A stretch of DNA of 64,000 nt from Candidatus Poribacteria bacterium (GCA_028824125.1 JAPPES010000140.1:93359-157358), one strand, 5' to 3'. Counted from the first letter of the stretch, positions 23,328-32,467 are shown. Translations and numbers: made by a program. Notes: a model not told the origin generated them from the sequence alone.

Positions 23328-24602
23328 TTGAAAATTCTGGTAATTGGGCAAGGAGGCCGCGAACATACTCTCGTTTGGAAAATTGCCCAGAGTCCGCTGG
23401 TAGAAAAAATCTATTGCGCACCTGGGAACGCAGGCATCGCCCAAATCGCTGAACCGATTTCGATAGGAGATGATTTTGCTGAACTCGCGAGTTGGGCAGA
23501 ATCCACTCACATTGACTTAACGGTTGTCGGTCCTGAAAACCCTTTAGCAGCAGGTATCGTTGATGTGTTTGGTGAACGCGGTTTAAAAGCGTTCGGACCT
23601 AATAAACAAGCGGCACGACTTGAAGGGAGTAAAGATTTTGCCAAACAGTTGATGGTAAAAAACAACATTCCTACTGCGTCATATCACACTCTTGTAGATG
23701 CAGAAGAAGCAATTGACTATATCAAAACGAAAAACACGCCTGTTTTTGTCAAAGCGGATGGATTAGCAGCTGGCAAAGGTGTTATCCCCGGCCGGACAAT
23801 TGATGAGGCAACTCAGGCAGTCAAGACAATTTTAGTAGATAAGGCGTTTGGAGACGCAGGGAATAGTGTTGTCATAGAAGAAGAGTTAATCGGCGAAGAA
23901 GCTTCGTTTACTGTCCTTGTTGATGGGGCTTACTGTTTACCGTTCGTCAGCTCACAGGATCACAAGATGTCGCACGATAGAGATACCGGCAAGAATACTG
24001 GTGGGATGGGGGCATACTCCCCTGCACCTGTTATGACGCCTGAGCTGCACGATTATGTAATGGAACGCGTTGTTTATCCCACCGTCAACGGTATGGCAAA
24101 CATCGGATGTTCATTCAAAGGTGTGTTATATGTTGGACTAATGATTACAGACGCAGGTCCAAAGGTGCTGGAGTTCAACTGTCGTTTTGGAGACCCTGAG
24201 GCGCAAGTGCTTTTGCCACGACTCGAAAGCGATCTTGTGCCGTTATTGATGGCATGTATTGATGGCACGCTTGATCAACATGCTGATGTAGATTGGCACA
24301 CTGAATCAGCTGCTTGTGTTGTGATGGCTTCTGGAGGATATCCAAACCCGTATCAGACGGGAAAGATTATTACCGGTTTAACAGATGCTGAATCAATTGA
24401 TGGCGTAACCGTTTTTCACGCGGGAACAAAACAGGATGGAGAGAACGTAGTTACAGCAGGTGGACGCGTGTTAGGTGTAACCGCGTTGGCAGATGATCTA
24501 AAATCGGCTATAGAACAAGCATATCATGGTGTTTCTGCCATCCATTTTGATGACGCATATTGGCGAACCGACATCGGCTATCGGGCATTATCAAGAATCT
24601 GA
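23328..24602 (+). CDS. purD: Phosphoribosylamine-glycine ligase
   Basis: A 424-residue ATP-grasp enzyme that joins phosphoribosylamine and glycine in purine synthesis. ILVIGQGGREH at the start, LRAFGPNK-like KAFGPNKQAARLEGSK, VKADGLAAGKGV, SFTVLVDG, DHKMSHDRDTGKNTGGMGAYSP and EFNCRFGDPEAQ are all family hallmarks. I start it at the TTG at 23328 because AAAAGGA lies 7 bases upstream and the family begins with KILVIG; the longer ATG at 23250 adds 26 unrelated residues. No other pur gene is adjacent. Confidence 0.93.
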   Translation: MKILVIGQGGREHTLVWKIAQSPLVEKIYCAPGNAGIAQIAEPISIGDDFAELASWAESTHIDLTVVGPENPLAAGIVDVFGERGLKAFGPNKQAARLEGSKDFAKQLMVKNNIPTASYHTLVDAEEAIDYIKTKNTPVFVKADGLAAGKGVIPGRTIDEATQAVKTILVDKAFGDAGNSVVIEEELIGEEASFTVLVDGAYCLPFVSSQDHKMSHDRDTGKNTGGMGAYSPAPVMTPELHDYVMERVVYPTVNGMANIGCSFKGVLYVGLMITDAGPKVLEFNCRFGDPEAQVLLPRLESDLVPLLMACIDGTLDQHADVDWHTESAACVVMASGGYPNPYQTGKIITGLTDAESIDGVTVFHAGTKQDGENVVTAGGRVLGVTALADDLKSAIEQAYHGVSAIHFDDAYWRTDIGYRALSRI

Positions 24603-24643
24603 AATATCAATCTTGTTTGATAAAGGTTGTAAGGTTTCAGGAA

Positions 24644-25159
24644 ATGGTAAATGAACTCACATATAAAATCGCGAAGTGTTGCACACCCGAAGAAGATAAT
24701 ACAATTATCGGCTATTTCAAGGAGGATGGCATCATCACTGTCCACGATTCATCATGTTCCGCAGTTCCCAGTTTGAGAACGGAAAGGTTATTAGATGTGT
24801 CGTGGGACGAAATTCATAAGTCCAAAATTCCTGATACTTCACATGATATTCCAGCTGAAGTTACAGAATTAGATGAAACCGATTACTTTATACTGAAACA
24901 CCATCAAGAATTAGGAATGGACTATTCAATCGTTGTTGCTGAAACTTTAAGAATTCCACTTGAAGAGATGCAGCAACGGCATCGCAAATTAAGGGAACTT
25001 GGTGGCTTGAAACGTGTCCAAGGACGTATCATCCATTACAGAAAAAATATCGTCAAAGGAAAATGGATAAAACACCGAAACCATACATACTATGAACTGA
25101 CACCCGAAGGCAGTCAATGGATTGATGCCTTTGAAAAACTATCTTGTAGTAACGATTAA
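24644..25159 (+). CDS. RelA/SpoT RIS-like zinc-finger domain fused to DUF2250 winged helix
   Basis: A 171-residue protein. Residues about 5-55 (YKIAKCCTPEEDN, IIGYF, GIITVHDSSC) match the CC-containing RIS/zinc-finger domain that sits near the C-terminus of RelA/SpoT stringent factors; the Cys-Cys, His and Cys pattern is intact. From about residue 75 (LDETDYFILKHHQELGMDYS, LRELGGLKRVQGR, ELTPEGSQW) it resembles the DUF2250 winged-helix domain. There is no synthetase or hydrolase domain. The start ATG at 24644 lies 41 bases after purD, so co-transcription is likely. Role unknown; a regulator is a reasonable guess. Confidence 0.65.
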   Translation: MVNELTYKIAKCCTPEEDNTIIGYFKEDGIITVHDSSCSAVPSLRTERLLDVSWDEIHKSKIPDTSHDIPAEVTELDETDYFILKHHQELGMDYSIVVAETLRIPLEEMQQRHRKLRELGGLKRVQGRIIHYRKNIVKGKWIKHRNHTYYELTPEGSQWIDAFEKLSCSND

Positions 25160-25178
25160 GACCTTTATTTTCGTGAAT

Positions 25179-25367
25179 TATAGTGAAATCCACAATTACC
25201 TGGACATTGGCGAGGTTAGGAAGAAATCAACGGTATGAATGCCATTGGGCGAATACGCGTGTGGTATTCGCCATGATTCCCCGCCTCACCAGCGGAGGGC
25301 CTCTTTGCTGACGAGGTTTCCTAACCTCGTCAGTGCAGAGTGCCAAATAATTTCATAATCTACTATA
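25179..25367. repeat. MITE-like element with TATAGT ends
   Basis: The left end (TATAGTGAAATCC ... AATTACCTGGACA) and the right end (TGCCAAATAATTTCATAATC then TACTATA) are inverted relatives. Inside are CGAGGTTAGG and its inverse CCTAACCTCG, plus the AATCAACGGTATGAAT module. About 189 bases, non-coding; it lies just upstream of the VWA gene's ribosome site. Confidence 0.7.
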
Positions 25368-25388
25368 AAATCATTGGAGGAAACCAAA

Positions 25389-26612
25389 ATGTTAGATGAA
25401 ATGAAAGACCGGTATTTTCAAAAAGAACAGCGCAAAACTCGGATGCGCTCAATAATTTTGCTGTCGCTTATTTTTCACATGACTGTAGCTATTGTTTACC
25501 TTTTCATGCCTTTGAATCCGGTAGCGAACGACCAATCAGACGCGCTCGCTTTTGACCTGTTCAAAGAAGCTGATCCGTTATTGGAACGAAGACTTAGACC
25601 GAAACCGCCTCTAAGCAAAAAACGTCTTGATCCAAAGCAAAAGCTCGCGAAAGACGCGGAGCAGAAGAGAGTTAATGCCGCAAAGAACGAGCGCGATGAA
25701 GTTGTCAAATTGAGTGAAAAGATTGTCATTCATGACGTTGAAGTCAACAATGCACCTATAGAAGAATTAGTGCCAGATTTGATGACAGACGCAAAGTTAA
25801 GGGAAGCTGAAGCTTCAAACATGAGCCGCCTTGTTTCACAGCCTGGACGCACCGATGGCAAAGGGCTTGTAACAGGACGGGTTCGCGCAAAAGGTGACGG
25901 AACCGGCAAGTATCGCGGGGTTTCACAAGGTGGTGGCGGTGGACTTCTTGAAGGGGGTGGACGTTCTGGCGTTAACGACCCACTCGGTGTTATTAATTTT
26001 CTCAACAGTCTTGACGGTCCGCAAGATGTCGTTTTCTGTCTTGATGTCTCTGTAAGTATGCAAGCTGCTGGCTTACAAATAAAACTGGAATTGGCTCTAA
26101 ATTCGATCAGAGATTCAATTTTGATGCTCGGAAGTGAGTCCACTTTTAATATTGTGCCGTTTGATAAGACGGCTAAAATGATGAGTGAGAAACTACTCCC
26201 CGCAGACGACGTAAATATCAATCGTGCTTTATTTTATCTTGATTCTTTCACGCCTGAAAGCATCCAAAATAATACGGGGACTAATATCCTTGCCGCACTT
26301 GAAAAAGCTTTCGCGCTGGACTCTTCTGTGGTTGTCCTTGTGACAGATGGTCTTCCAATTGCACGCGAAGGGCTAAATATTGAAGAAGACCCAGAGAAAA
26401 TTTTAGAATTCGTACGTGAACAAAATACCAAAAATGCCAGAATCTATGTCGTTGCCTTGGAAATTGATCTGCAGCGTTCCCCTGGTGCTTATTTACTCAC
26501 CTCCCTCGCTCAGGAGCATAACGGAGAAATTAAGGCTGTTGGTTCGGAACAGTTGCAGGAGCTAAACAAAAAAGTCCGACGTACTAAAGACATACCTTTT
26601 TCATCACAGTAG
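25389..26612 (+). CDS. Membrane-anchored VWA domain protein
   Basis: A 407-residue protein with one N-terminal membrane span (SIILLSLIFHMTVAIVYLFM, about 21-40), a Pro/Lys-rich linker and a glycine-rich stretch near 170-192. A von Willebrand factor A domain follows, with MIDAS residues D219-x-S221-x-S223 and a later VTDGLPIA. The layout resembles TonB-like or Bacteroidetes-type anchored VWA proteins that bind partners through a metal ion. GGAGGAAACC precedes the ATG at 25389. It stands alone between repeats; partners are unknown. Confidence 0.85.
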   Translation: MLDEMKDRYFQKEQRKTRMRSIILLSLIFHMTVAIVYLFMPLNPVANDQSDALAFDLFKEADPLLERRLRPKPPLSKKRLDPKQKLAKDAEQKRVNAAKNERDEVVKLSEKIVIHDVEVNNAPIEELVPDLMTDAKLREAEASNMSRLVSQPGRTDGKGLVTGRVRAKGDGTGKYRGVSQGGGGGLLEGGGRSGVNDPLGVINFLNSLDGPQDVVFCLDVSVSMQAAGLQIKLELALNSIRDSILMLGSESTFNIVPFDKTAKMMSEKLLPADDVNINRALFYLDSFTPESIQNNTGTNILAALEKAFALDSSVVVLVTDGLPIAREGLNIEEDPEKILEFVREQNTKNARIYVVALEIDLQRSPGAYLLTSLAQEHNGEIKAVGSEQLQELNKKVRRTKDIPFSSQ

Positions 26613-26673
26613 TTCGTTCCGGACACATAGTGAATTGAGACAAGGACATAATAATTGGTGTAGTCACGTAATT

Positions 26674-26789
26674 CAGGACTTTACGCATCCCCCTTGATAA
26701 GGGGTTAGGGGGTTAAAAGGCGTTATTTTAGCTATTTAACCCCCTAAATCCCCTTGTCAAGGGACTTCAAGAGAAGATGCGTAAGTTCT
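26674..26789. repeat. Inverted-repeat element with GGACTTACGCA-type ends
   Basis: CAGGACTTTACGCATC at the left is inverted as GATGCGTAAGTTCTG at the right. The interior has a long GGGG-TTAGGGGGTTAAA / TTTAACCCCCTAAATCCCC pairing. The same element occurs at 40089-40219 and, shorter, at 42229-42330. Confidence 0.7.
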
Positions 26790-26800
26790 GCAGATTTTAC

Positions 26801-26933
26801 TATAGTAAACTATAGAATTAACAGGACATTTTCAGTTAATGGAACTCCGATTCCCGCCTATCAGTGGGTTGGGTCGCGATTCGGAGATCGCTCCTACAAA
26901 AAATGTGTCCCAATAATTTCAAAGTTTACTATA
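26801..26933. repeat. MITE-like element with TATAGTAAACT ends
   Basis: The left end TATAGTAAACTATAGAATTA and the right end (inverted: TATAGTAAACTTTGAAATTA) match in most of their first 28 positions, both leading to GGACA. 133 bases, no ORF. It sits 11 bases after the element at 26674-26789. Confidence 0.75.
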
Positions 26934-26985
26934 TATGAACACTCCTCAGTTAACCCTATGAATGCTGTCTACTGGTAACAAAAAT

Positions 26986-27792
26986 ATGAATCAAAAATCC
27001 GCTTCAGATACTATCCAACACTTTCGATTAGATGGCAAGGTGAGTCTTGTGAGTGGGGCAAGCCGCGGCATCGGCAGGGCAATGGCGGAAGGACTTGCAG
27101 GTGCTGGTTCACAACTTATCATCGCTGGTAGAGAGATGGGGACGCTTACACCTGTTGCTGAACAAATTGCTGATGAAACAGGCAGCACCGTCCTGCCAAT
27201 TCAGGCAGATGTCGGTAATCTTCAGGAGATTGACTCTCTCGTTGATCAAACCGTCAAAACTTTCGGCAGGCTTGATGTGCTGGTGAACAATGCGGGTGTT
27301 AATGTCCGAAATCCCGCATTGGAATTCAGTGAAGAAGATTGGGACTTCGTTACGGATGTCAATTTGAAGGGTGCGTTTTTCCTTGCCAAAGCCTGTGGCA
27401 AAGTCATGGAAAAACAGGGTGGCGGTAAAGTTATCAACACGTTATCCCTTACATCAGCCATAGGGCTTCCCACAAGTGTGGCATATACTGCTGCGAAAGG
27501 CGGTCTCTTACAACTTACAAAACTGCTCGCAGTTGAATGGGCAGAACACAATATACAGGTCAACGGAATTGCACCGGGATTCATACGGACAGAGATGACT
27601 GCACCTGCACGGGAAGACAACCGAAACGAATGGATACTCAACCGCACACCTGCATATCGCTGGGGTGAACCTGAAGATTTGGCTGGATTGACGATTTTCT
27701 TTGCCTCAAACGCTTCCGATTTCGTTACCGGTCAAATGGTATTCGTTGATGGTGGATTTATGGCAGGCAGCGACTGGAGAAAACGCACATAG
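26986..27792 (+). CDS. SDR family NAD(P)-dependent oxidoreductase
   Basis: A 268-residue classical short-chain dehydrogenase/reductase. The cofactor motif is SGASRGIGRA, NNAGVN follows, and the catalytic Tyr and Lys are in YTAAKGG, with the Ser probably in TLSLTSAIG. The C-terminal VTGQMVFVDGGF is typical. It resembles gluconate 5-dehydrogenase/2-deoxy-D-gluconate 3-dehydrogenase types, fitting a sugar-acid metabolism, but the substrate is not certain. Two in-frame ATGs (26962 and 26986) lack good ribosome sites; I prefer 26986. The next small gene begins 1 base after the stop. Confidence 0.9.
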   Translation: MNQKSASDTIQHFRLDGKVSLVSGASRGIGRAMAEGLAGAGSQLIIAGREMGTLTPVAEQIADETGSTVLPIQADVGNLQEIDSLVDQTVKTFGRLDVLVNNAGVNVRNPALEFSEEDWDFVTDVNLKGAFFLAKACGKVMEKQGGGKVINTLSLTSAIGLPTSVAYTAAKGGLLQLTKLLAVEWAEHNIQVNGIAPGFIRTEMTAPAREDNRNEWILNRTPAYRWGEPEDLAGLTIFFASNASDFVTGQMVFVDGGFMAGSDWRKRT

Positions 27793-27793
27793 T

Positions 27794-28015
27794 ATGGAAA
27801 CCCAGCCAGCACTTTCAGCTTTGGAACAAGCAGAACAACTTATCCAAGAATTTAACATTGAAAGTGCTACGTTATTTGACCATAAACCTGTTTTAAGAAT
27901 ACAGGTGCCTGACTCTGAGTTTGCGCGTGTACTGGAACTGCGCACCACGCTTGTTGAAAAACTCAAACCCGCCGGATTTCGTTTTATCGCCCTCGACCTT
28001 GACCACAATTCATAA
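27794..28015 (+). CDS. Small protein resembling the LarE C-terminal region
   Basis: A 73-residue protein starting with ATG immediately after the SDR stop. Its second half (VPDSEFARVLE, LRTTLVEKLKPAGFRFIALD) resembles the C-terminal tail of LarE/ATP-dependent sulfur transferase family proteins, where a similar segment ends in VTLDLEG. The ATP-binding PP-loop part of LarE is absent, so this is either a truncated relative or an unrelated small protein with the same fold. It is tightly coupled to the SDR gene. Confidence 0.45.
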   Translation: METQPALSALEQAEQLIQEFNIESATLFDHKPVLRIQVPDSEFARVLELRTTLVEKLKPAGFRFIALDLDHNS

Positions 28016-28192
28016 GCGTAGGATGCACGGTGGCTCTATTCATGTTTTACAAATTTGTCCACCAAAGCTGGGAATTAATTTGATATTTGGAACTCAGTAT
28101 TATACAATGAAAATATAGTATTGGTGTCAAAGTTTTTGTGTTGATATTTTCTTTATCTGACAAATTCAATTCTTATAAAAGGAGTCTAAGCA

Positions 28193-28447
28193 ATGACTGA
28201 TGCAGTTAATTATATCCCCTTCCAACGTATAAAAGATTGGAAAGTTGGCGATAGGATTGTAGTAGATGGAAATCCTGGGAAAATTCGTGATATTATTGAA
28301 TTCGAAAATCCCTCGGGAACCGGAGAAACAATTGCATCCATCGGGGTAGTGTATGACAATGAACCCGGCGTAATTAGGCTTGTTGAATTTGATTTTCATC
28401 AGGTCAAGTTAGAACGTGAACATCACACTGCTAATCTTTCCAGATAA
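28193..28447 (+). CDS. Hypothetical small protein
   Basis: An 84-residue acidic protein with no motif I recognise. The beta-rich middle (WKVGDRIVVDGNPGKIRDII, then IASIGVVYD) hints at a small SH3-like barrel. AAGGAGT lies 8 bases before the ATG, which supports a real gene. It is flanked by non-coding DNA on both sides. Confidence 0.6.
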   Translation: MTDAVNYIPFQRIKDWKVGDRIVVDGNPGKIRDIIEFENPSGTGETIASIGVVYDNEPGVIRLVEFDFHQVKLEREHHTANLSR

Positions 28448-28799
28448 ACAAATTCTTCCACCGTTATCAATCTGTAAGTGTCTCTCTTATCAACAAAGTT
28501 TCTTGCGGATAATGTTGATCGTCTAATCGAAATGATTAGAGTTAACTTGCGAAATAGTAATTGGTTGGAAATTTTCAGTTAATAGGATAACGTGAGTTTG
28601 CTCTAAACACTTTTCAAGCCTAAAAAAAGCAGTATTTTTGTAGCATAACCTGTTAGGTTGTGCCGTTTTTGCCAAAAATAACAGAGAATGCTGCGGGTGA
28701 AAACTTTTTCAAACTCACGTTAGGATAGACTCTTTCAAATAGCTACACTGGACCGTTGAATAATAGTGGACGAAAGAAGGTAATGTGTAAAGGATTGAA
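28448..28799. other. Intergenic region with a degenerate inverted repeat
   Basis: TAACGTGAGTTTG (28588-28600) is inverted as CAAACTCACGTTA (28711-28723). Between them lies GTAGCATAACCTGTTAGGTTG, which recurs near 58626 as GTAGCACAACCTGTTAGGTT. No ORF is supported. AAAGGA near the end serves the gene at 28800. Confidence 0.55.
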
Positions 28800-29669
28800 A
28801 TGGAACAACAAAATCGAGCAATCTTGACAACGGAGTTATCGGAACAGATTACAGCATGCACTCTTACCAAAGAGGATTTGAAAACACTCTGTGAAATATT
28901 GCAAGAATCAAGTCGTGCAGCGGCGGAAGAAGAAATATCTTATTATGCTCCACTTGACCGATCTGCAGAACAAATTCCTGCTGATAAAGAATTGTTAAGG
29001 TCTGGGTTTGAATTAAAGATTACCGTTCGTGGAGCAGATGATGAAAGAATTTATGGTACAATTCCAGCTGTGTTTGATTCTCCTCGTTTTCCGAATAAGG
29101 TTAAAAGTCTATATATCAATAGTGAAACGGATTTGAGAAACTTGTACAATTGGTATCCCAGAAATCGTTTTGAACTTTTGTTGGATTTCACCAAATCTGA
29201 ACTTTTTAATCTATCACTGTCACCTTCAATATCAACACCAAACGCAAGTAATATTTCTGTCTCAGGTCTAAATTCCGATTGGGTTAGCGGAGTATTTCGT
29301 AAAGTTACCGATTTCATAAAAGAAAAAAGAACACACCGTCGATTTCTTCACAGACATAGTGTTTATGACATATTTGTTCTTTGTGGAGGTCTCCCATTTG
29401 CGTTTTCAATAGCATATAAGTTATCAGGATGGATCAGGAACACTTCTGGGGAAATATCGAGAATATTGGAAAGTGCCGCGTATGTCTATGTGTTTTTCCT
29501 ATCCATACATTTATTTAAAGCTTTATTTGACTATACCAGATGGGTTTTTCCAATTGTTGAGTACACTGGAACGAAATCTGCTGTGGGTAAACATAGAATT
29601 ATCTTGGGTAGTTTAATCTGTGGAGTTTTAGCAAATTTCATCTATGATCTGATAAAAATAGTCTTCTAA
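28800..29669 (+). CDS. Hypothetical membrane protein
   Basis: A 289-residue protein that I do not recognise. The first 190 residues are soluble and polar. The last 100 carry three likely membrane spans (SVYDIFVLCGGLPFAFSIAY, AAYVYVFFLSIHLFKALF, IILGSLICGVLANFIYDL). AAAGGATTGAA precedes the ATG. It is flanked by non-coding DNA and a promoter for the next gene, so it appears monocistronic. Confidence 0.7.
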   Translation: MEQQNRAILTTELSEQITACTLTKEDLKTLCEILQESSRAAAEEEISYYAPLDRSAEQIPADKELLRSGFELKITVRGADDERIYGTIPAVFDSPRFPNKVKSLYINSETDLRNLYNWYPRNRFELLLDFTKSELFNLSLSPSISTPNASNISVSGLNSDWVSGVFRKVTDFIKEKRTHRRFLHRHSVYDIFVLCGGLPFAFSIAYKLSGWIRNTSGEISRILESAAYVYVFFLSIHLFKALFDYTRWVFPIVEYTGTKSAVGKHRIILGSLICGVLANFIYDLIKIVF

Positions 29670-29730
29670 AACATTGAAACCTTATAGGCTTTTTCTGAAA
29701 TGCCTCATTAGGAACACCCCTACAAAAAAC

Positions 29731-29759
29731 TTGATTTTCACCGCACAATATGGTATACT
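29731..29759 (+). promoter_or_regulatory. Sigma70-type promoter for the polyprenyl synthase operon
   Basis: TTGATT (29731-29736), a 17-base spacer and TATACT (29754-29759). A leader of about 53 bases with AAGGAGA precedes the ATG at 29819. Confidence 0.5.
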
Positions 29760-29818
29760 TTAACAACTGATACATGCAATTATAGGAGAACCGACTGGAA
29801 GTAGAAATAAGGAGACCC

Positions 29819-30883
29819 ATGCCAAAACCCGGGCGTGAACCAGCACCAACAAAAGACCTCGTCACCGCATATCTCAAGGAAGTCAAAACAAAAGTAGATG
29901 CATGTATCTTTGACTTTCTTCCCACCACCCATAAGCATCAGGATGTCCATCAACTATACCAAATGATGTTAGATTATCCGCGACGTGCGGGCAAAGGATT
30001 GAGACCTGCGCTCTGCTTGCTGATCTGTGAGGTATTCGGTGGAGATGCAGAACGTGCTGTTAACACTGCTGCAGCACTTGAACTGCTGCAGAATTGGCTG
30101 CTTATTCACGATGACATTGAAGATGGTTCTGAACTCCGACGGGGTGAACCGTGTCTACATCAAAAGCATGGAATCCCGATGGCTATCAATGTAGGAGACG
30201 CACTGCACTGTAAAATGTGGGAGATGCTTCATCAAAACACTGATATCCTCGGACATGAGCTCGCCTTCCAGATCCTATCCGAATTTATACAACTGAGCAA
30301 TCAAGTCGTTGAAGGACAACACATTGAATTGAGCTGGGTCCACAATAATCAATGGAATCTCAACGAAAACGATTATTGGACTATGTGTATCCAAAAAACT
30401 GCGTGGTACACTTGCATCACACCGTGTCGCGTGGGGGCAATCATCGGCGGCGCAAGTGTTGAAGAAACCGATGTCTTTATTGAAATCGGAAAATCTCTGG
30501 GAGTTGCCTTCCAAATTCAGGACGATGTTCTCAATCTAATTGGCGATATCGGTAGATATGGCAAAGAGATCGCTGGTGACATTAGTGAAGGTAAACGTAC
30601 ACTTGTGCTTATTCATCTCTTCAATTCATGCACTCCATCAGAGGCGCAAAACGTAATTGACATCATGGCACGACCACGAACTGAAAAAACGGAAGCAGAG
30701 GTGCAAAGTGTCCTGCAATTGATGCAAAAATACAACTCTATTCAATATGCACAAGAGTGCTCTAATACACTATTAAAAGAAGCAGTAGAAAAGTTTAATC
30801 AGAATTTTGCCCACCTTCCAGATAGTAGGGCAAAGCATCTATTTTTATCCCTAATTCACTTTTTCGTTGAACGCGAATATTAG
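29819..30883 (+). CDS. Polyprenyl (geranylgeranyl-type) diphosphate synthase
   Basis: A 354-residue trans-prenyltransferase that condenses isopentenyl and allylic diphosphates. The first Asp-rich motif is D98-D-I-E-D102 with GSELRRGEPCLHQKHG. The second, normally DDxxD, reads D235-D-V-L-N239, so its last Asp is Asn. Lys/Arg substrate sites GKGLRPAL and the Lys in GKRTLVLIHL are present. AAGGAGACCC precedes the ATG. The next gene follows after 18 bases, so the two form an operon. Chain length cannot be predicted with confidence. Confidence 0.88.
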   Translation: MPKPGREPAPTKDLVTAYLKEVKTKVDACIFDFLPTTHKHQDVHQLYQMMLDYPRRAGKGLRPALCLLICEVFGGDAERAVNTAAALELLQNWLLIHDDIEDGSELRRGEPCLHQKHGIPMAINVGDALHCKMWEMLHQNTDILGHELAFQILSEFIQLSNQVVEGQHIELSWVHNNQWNLNENDYWTMCIQKTAWYTCITPCRVGAIIGGASVEETDVFIEIGKSLGVAFQIQDDVLNLIGDIGRYGKEIAGDISEGKRTLVLIHLFNSCTPSEAQNVIDIMARPRTEKTEAEVQSVLQLMQKYNSIQYAQECSNTLLKEAVEKFNQNFAHLPDSRAKHLFLSLIHFFVEREY

Positions 30884-30901
30884 TAAGGAGAACACATTTT
30901 A

Positions 30902-31975
30902 ATGGCTAACACTGGTATTTCATCTGGCAAATTGAGAGGACTCATGAAACTCGCCGATGCAAGCGGCAAGTTTAAAATGATGGCGATTGACCAACGCGGT
31001 TCTATGGTAACCAAACTTGCAGAAGTCCTTGGCACCGACAAGACGAATGTCCAATATTCTGATGTCGCATCACTCAAAACCTTAATAACACGAATTCTTG
31101 CGCCAAATTCTACCGCAGTTTTGACTGACCCTATCTATGGACACCCATTTTCAATTACGGAGATTCCACGGGATGTGGCACTACTTCTTGCCTATGAAGA
31201 ATCTGGCTACGTAAGTGAAGGTGTCAGTGAAAATGAGCGCCTCTCCAATCCTATTAAAAATTGGACTATTGAAAAAGCACAGCGCGCCGGTGCAGACGCT
31301 ATCAAACTACTCGCTTATTATCATCCCGATGCTTCTGAAGCAACCTTGCAGCATCAGCAAGCCTTTGTACGTCATGTTGGAGATGAATGTGAAAAACATG
31401 ACCTGCCGTTTCTTCTCGAACTCGTAAGTTATGCCCTTGAAGGCACAACAAAAAGCGTTGCGTTTGCGAAACAGAAACCGGACTTGGTTATCCGTAGCGT
31501 CGAAGAATTTACTGTCCCATCCTATAAAGTTGATATTCTAAAATTAGAATTTCCAGCAGATCTAAAATATACGGCTGAATACCAAGATCGTGCATTTTAT
31601 GCAGGCGAATCTGCTTATGACTTGAGTGAGGTTAAAGATGTCTGCTACAAATTGAATGAGACGTCAACGTTACCATGGGTCATTTTGAGTGCTGGTGTAG
31701 ATATTGAGGAATTCATTGAAAACGTTCAACTCGCCACAGCAGCAGGCGCGAGCGGGTTCTTGTGTGGACGTGCTATCTGGAAAGATGCTGTTGATTTTTA
31801 TCCTGACATCAGCGCAGTTACGCAGTTCCTCGAAAATGAGGCAACAACCAATTTCCATAATGCAAATACAGCCGCAGAAAACGCGTTACCGTGGTTTGAG
31901 CATCGCCACTTTGGAGGTGTTGAGAACATCCATCTTGCCAAACAATCTGAAAATTGGTTCCAAGACTACCAGTAA
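30902..31975 (+). CDS. Tagatose 1,6-bisphosphate aldolase-like protein
   Basis: A 357-residue class I aldolase of the LacD/DeoC-like group. KLRGLMKLADASGKFKMMAI followed by DQRG is the characteristic start, and KVDILKLEFP likely carries the Schiff-base Lys. The C-terminal GASGFLCGRAIWKDA phosphate-binding loop is conserved. It would cleave tagatose bisphosphate or a related ketose, which fits the sugar-acid enzymes nearby. TAAGGAG precedes the ATG, 18 bases after the prenyl synthase. Confidence 0.85.
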   Translation: MANTGISSGKLRGLMKLADASGKFKMMAIDQRGSMVTKLAEVLGTDKTNVQYSDVASLKTLITRILAPNSTAVLTDPIYGHPFSITEIPRDVALLLAYEESGYVSEGVSENERLSNPIKNWTIEKAQRAGADAIKLLAYYHPDASEATLQHQQAFVRHVGDECEKHDLPFLLELVSYALEGTTKSVAFAKQKPDLVIRSVEEFTVPSYKVDILKLEFPADLKYTAEYQDRAFYAGESAYDLSEVKDVCYKLNETSTLPWVILSAGVDIEEFIENVQLATAAGASGFLCGRAIWKDAVDFYPDISAVTQFLENEATTNFHNANTAAENALPWFEHRHFGGVENIHLAKQSENWFQDYQ

Positions 31976-31996
31976 CGGACAGGCAACGGATTTGTC

Positions 31997-32467
31997 CTAC
32001 TGGAGCACATTTTCAATTTTATCGAGAATTTTGCGCGCTATATCAAGGGTAATCTCATCGGAAACTTGCCCGCCGATTTCGGCGACAAGGACAACAACAG
32101 TGTCCCGAACGAAAAGCCAATTCGCACCCGCTTGCCACACTGAGTCTCCAAGTGTAACCTGATCTTTGGATACTGGTTGATAAATAGATTCGTGGCCACC
32201 GAATTTTGAGATGGTCCGTGGAGACAATCGAGCGCGCCCCTCATCAGCTGCCGTGTAAGCCTCATCAACGGATTGAAAAAACCAATAATTTAGCACAACT
32301 TGCGAGGCAGGCGCATTATTCAGCCACCACCGATCACGCCAACCGAATTGCGCAATGGGTTTCGCAGGCGCAGTCGGAGAATAGAGTTCTTGAGTAGAAC
32401 TCAGACGTGCCGAATACTCTGATAAATCTGCTACAGTTAACCGAATTGATTCCAGTGTAATATTCAT
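31997..32467 (-). CDS. Hypothetical protein
   Basis: A 156-residue protein converging on the aldolase gene. I recognise no family. It is Trp- and Ala-rich in the middle (FGWRDRWWLNNAPASQVVL) and has a hydrophobic strand near the C-terminus (WLFVRDTVVVLVAEIGG), suggesting a globular beta-rich domain. I start it at the ATG at 32467; the frame is open to 32497 with two more ATGs. No signal peptide. Confidence 0.55.
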   Translation of the reverse strand: MNITLESIRLTVADLSEYSARLSSTQELYSPTAPAKPIAQFGWRDRWWLNNAPASQVVLNYWFFQSVDEAYTAADEGRARLSPRTISKFGGHESIYQPVSKDQVTLGDSVWQAGANWLFVRDTVVVLVAEIGGQVSDEITLDIARKILDKIENVLQ

